A stretch of 23,481 bases of DNA from JAUXEH01 sp965602945. Lineage in GTDB: Bacteria; Acidobacteriota; Aminicenantia; Aminicenantales; Aminicenantaceae. The DNA is taken from the NCBI GenBank assembly GCA_965602945.1, contig CBFDBC010000026.1:1-23481 (forward strand). The letters run 5' to 3'. Below are positions 21,893 to 23,481 of the stretch, piece by piece. The position numbers were made by a program, and so were the translations under genes. The stretch's first letter is position 1, and each line of letters opens with the position of its first letter. The notes below the pieces were generated by a model. The model searched no databases and was not told the DNA's origin. It saw only the letters and a list, made by a program, of their open reading frames with translations.

Positions 21893-21924
21893 GAGGGATA
21901 CGCCATATTCCCGGCCGCAGAGTG

Positions 21925-21950
21925 TGAACCTTTTGTGGTTTTCCTGCGTA
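21925..21950 (+). promoter_or_regulatory. ECF-type promoter upstream of the sigma factor gene
   Basis: TGAACC (21925-21930), exactly 16 bases, then CGTA (21947-21950). This matches the extended ECF consensus (for example SigW TGAAAC-N16-CGTA) at all but one base, and has the T-rich stretch after the -35 seen at many ECF promoters. It would start transcription about 35 bases before the sigma ATG and suggests autoregulation. Confidence 0.65.
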
Positions 21951-21991
21951 GAACTCGACGGAGACAAAACCTTGAGGAGTTCTGAAACCTG

Positions 21992-22576
21992 ATGGAGCGT
22001 CAAGACACGGCCGAGCAGGCCCACATTCACGGGCTCGTGCTGAGGGTGCGTGAGGGCGACCGGGAGGCCTTCAAAGCCTTGACCCGCCTCTATCAGAAAA
22101 AGGTCTTTCTGCTGGCATATTCCTTCTTCCGGAACCACGAGGATGCCATGGACATCGTGCAGGAGACGTTCCTGCGGTTCTACCAGAAGGCGGACATGTT
22201 CGAAAAGGGGAAAAACTTCCAGAACTGGCTGCTCCAGATCGCCAAGAACCTGTGCATCGACCACTACCGCAGGCAGCATAAGAAGGACCGCGAATTCCTG
22301 GTCGATACCGAACCCGAGGAGGTCAGGCACAAGCACTCCGGCCCGGCCCCGGACCCCATGTCCGCCTCGGACCTCAAGGATGTCTTCGGCCTTTGCCTGA
22401 GCCGGCTGACCGATCGCCAGCGGATGATCTTCGTGATGCGGCATTACAACCAGCTGCAGTACTCGGAGATCGCCCAGATCCTGAACATCGCCGTGGGCAC
22501 GGTCAAGTCGCTCAATTTCAAGGCCATCCAAAACCTCAAGACCCATATGAGTCCCTATGTGGGAGCACAGCCATGA
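21992..22576 (+). CDS. ECF-family RNA polymerase sigma factor
   Basis: Alternative sigma factor for an envelope or stress response. The 194-residue protein has only regions 2 and 4. Region 2 (about residues 25-93) includes RNHEDAMDIVQETFLRFYQ for core and -10 recognition and NFQNWLLQIAKNLCIDHYRR. Region 4 (about 132-186) has SRLTDRQRMIFVMRHY and the helix-turn-helix YSEIAQILNIAVGTVKSLNFKAI. There is no extra C-terminal domain. GAGGAG at 21974-21979 is 12 bases before the ATG, longer than usual. Its stop overlaps the anti-sigma start (ATGA), and an ECF-like promoter lies upstream. The regulon is unknown. Confidence 0.93.
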   Translation: MERQDTAEQAHIHGLVLRVREGDREAFKALTRLYQKKVFLLAYSFFRNHEDAMDIVQETFLRFYQKADMFEKGKNFQNWLLQIAKNLCIDHYRRQHKKDREFLVDTEPEEVRHKHSGPAPDPMSASDLKDVFGLCLSRLTDRQRMIFVMRHYNQLQYSEIAQILNIAVGTVKSLNFKAIQNLKTHMSPYVGAQP

Positions 22577-23379
22577 ACACACAGTGTGAACTTTATCAAA
22601 AGGAACTGGCGGCCTATCTTTACGGGGAGCTCCCCGATGAGATGAGCCGGGCCATGGAGTCCCATCTCCAGGCCTGCACGGAATGCCGCCGGGAGATGAA
22701 CGATATGAAGAAGGTTTTCAACGGCGCCGACACCCTGAATCCGGATATGTCCGCGGCCATGGAGAAGGTGGACTGGGAAGGTCTCCCCGATAAGATCGCG
22801 GACCGGGTGCTGGGGCGCGGATCCAAGGCCAATGCCCCGGGCCGGGCCGGGTTCTGGGGCGCCCTGCTGGAGCCCCGGATGCGTCCGGTCTACGCCGCCC
22901 TGTTCATGGGCGTCCTGCTGGGTGCGGCCCTGACCCTCCTGGTCTTCCGTCCCTCCGTTCCCGCGGAGAGGGCCGCGTGGGAGCTGCTCATACCCGCCGG
23001 TGCGCTGGAGAGCATGGACATCGAGGTCGCCCGCCGGACGACGCTGGATTACCTCGACAGGAGCCAGTACCTGCTGCTCGACCTGGTCCAATCGACCCCG
23101 GAGAAGGCCGCGGATTTCTGGCAGAGCGATTTCGGCTCCCAACAGGCAAGGGATCTCCTGTCCAAGAAGAAATACATCGATCAGCAGCTGGGGTCGTACC
23201 AGATGTCCAAGGCCAAGGTCCTGTGTGACCAGATCGAGATGCTCTTCCTGGAACTGAGCCAGATAAGCCAAGAGCTCACGGCCGCCGAATTGGCCAAGCT
23301 CCAGGCGCTCATACAGGAAAGGCAGCTGGTCATGAAGATCAAGCTGGTCAAGAAAGAACTGCAGGAAAGCGAGGTATGA
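22573..23379 (+). CDS. Zinc-finger transmembrane anti-sigma factor
   Basis: Partner of the sigma factor encoded just before it. In the 268-residue product the N-terminal ZAS/zf-HC2 motif is clear: Cys5, then His31-x3-Cys35-x2-Cys38 in HLQACTEC. One membrane segment lies at about residues 106-126. The C-terminal part of about 140 residues should be periplasmic; it is helical and leucine/glutamine/lysine-rich (TTLDYLDRSQYLLLDLV, AKLQALIQERQLVMKIKLVK), without cysteine pairs typical of a protease site. It resembles C-terminal regions I recall from anti-sigma factors of Acidobacteriota-like genomes, but no family name can be given. ATGA overlap with the sigma gene; GGGAG precedes the ATG. Confidence 0.9.
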   Translation: MNTQCELYQKELAAYLYGELPDEMSRAMESHLQACTECRREMNDMKKVFNGADTLNPDMSAAMEKVDWEGLPDKIADRVLGRGSKANAPGRAGFWGALLEPRMRPVYAALFMGVLLGAALTLLVFRPSVPAERAAWELLIPAGALESMDIEVARRTTLDYLDRSQYLLLDLVQSTPEKAADFWQSDFGSQQARDLLSKKKYIDQQLGSYQMSKAKVLCDQIEMLFLELSQISQELTAAELAKLQALIQERQLVMKIKLVKKELQESEV

Positions 23380-23380
23380 G

Positions 23381-23481
23381 ATGAGAAGAATCAGCATCAT
23401 CCTCCTGACCGTCATCGCGGCCGCCTCCCTGGGGCAGACCTACATAGAGGCCCAGTCCGATTACGATCTGTTCACCGAGGC
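23381..23481 (+). CDS. Secreted protein, 5' end only
   Basis: An open frame starts with ATG at 23381, one base after the anti-sigma stop, and runs off the window after 33 codons. It begins MRRISIILLTVIAAASLGQTY, a clear export signal with basic start and a hydrophobic core. A signal peptidase I site is likely near the Ala-Gln-Ser at residues 24-26. GAGG lies nine bases upstream. The product is probably cotranscribed with the sigma/anti-sigma pair and may be a target or sensor of that system. The family cannot be told from so few residues. Confidence 0.75.
   Translation, partial: MRRISIILLTVIAAASLGQTYIEAQSDYDLFTE

Noticed and set aside
20591..22582. Minus-strand open frame of 663 codons opposite the exporter permease and sigma factor
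   Set aside because: Its product is extremely His/Asp/Gln-rich, the usual shadow of GC-rich membrane-protein codons, and it spans two real genes and a promoter.
1..23481. CRISPR arrays, tRNA or rRNA genes, insertion sequences, phage genes, toxin-antitoxin pairs
   Set aside because: Looked for repeat-spacer patterns, transposase or integrase motifs and structural RNA signatures. None was seen; nearly all of the window is accounted for by housekeeping and envelope genes.

Overview
This window looks like a chromosomal core region of a moderately GC-rich, diderm (Gram-negative-type) bacterium. The diderm call rests on an outer-membrane secretin of a type IVa pilus (PilQ) with its full alignment complex PilMNOP, two predicted lipoproteins, a membrane-anchored SppA and exported proteins. 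I cannot assign the phylum with certainty. The gene content, the coaD-pilM junction and the style of the ECF sigma/anti-sigma pair would fit Acidobacteriota or Aminicenantota-like lineages, but that is inference. I see no phage, insertion sequence, CRISPR array, tRNA or rRNA.

Layout. (1) 1-4750, plus strand: a tight housekeeping cluster gmk, coaBC, family-4 uracil-DNA glycosylase and priA, with overlapping starts and stops and a terminator after priA. The PriA protein keeps its zinc-binding cysteines but has lost the Walker A, DEEH and motif VI residues, so it reads as a pseudohelicase. (2) 4768-11901, minus strand: one apparent operon, coaD-pilM-pilN-pilO-pilP-pilQ followed by two uncharacterised lipoproteins, one with two Ig-like repeats. 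Most junctions are overlapping, adjacent or a few bases apart. (3) 11902-12306: a 405-base divergent spacer with candidate promoters in both directions and a palindrome inside the pcm promoter. (4) 12307-17868, plus strand: an exported protein-L-isoaspartate methyltransferase, a phosphohexomutase-family enzyme with altered catalytic loops, an FtsB/DivIC-like division protein, and a single-chain UvrD-type helicase fused to an iron-sulfur PD-(D/E)XK nuclease. (5) 17865-19577, minus strand: long-form SppA, whose stop codon interlocks with that of the helicase. (6) 19717-23481, plus strand: a NatA/NatB-type ABC exporter, then an ECF sigma factor, its zinc-finger transmembrane anti-sigma factor, and the start of a secreted protein cut by the window edge.

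How the parts relate: CoaBC and CoaD are successive parts of the CoA pathway encoded about 9.5 kb apart. The UDG, PriA and helicase-nuclease genes serve DNA repair and replication restart. The pil operon builds the envelope-spanning pilus channel, and its two trailing lipoproteins are the least explained genes here. The ECF unit has a recognisable self-type promoter (TGAACC-N16-CGTA), which points to autoregulation. The most interesting points are the pseudohelicase PriA, the lipoprotein extension of the pil operon, the phosphomutase with a Phe in place of the catalytic-loop His, and the exported methyltransferase.
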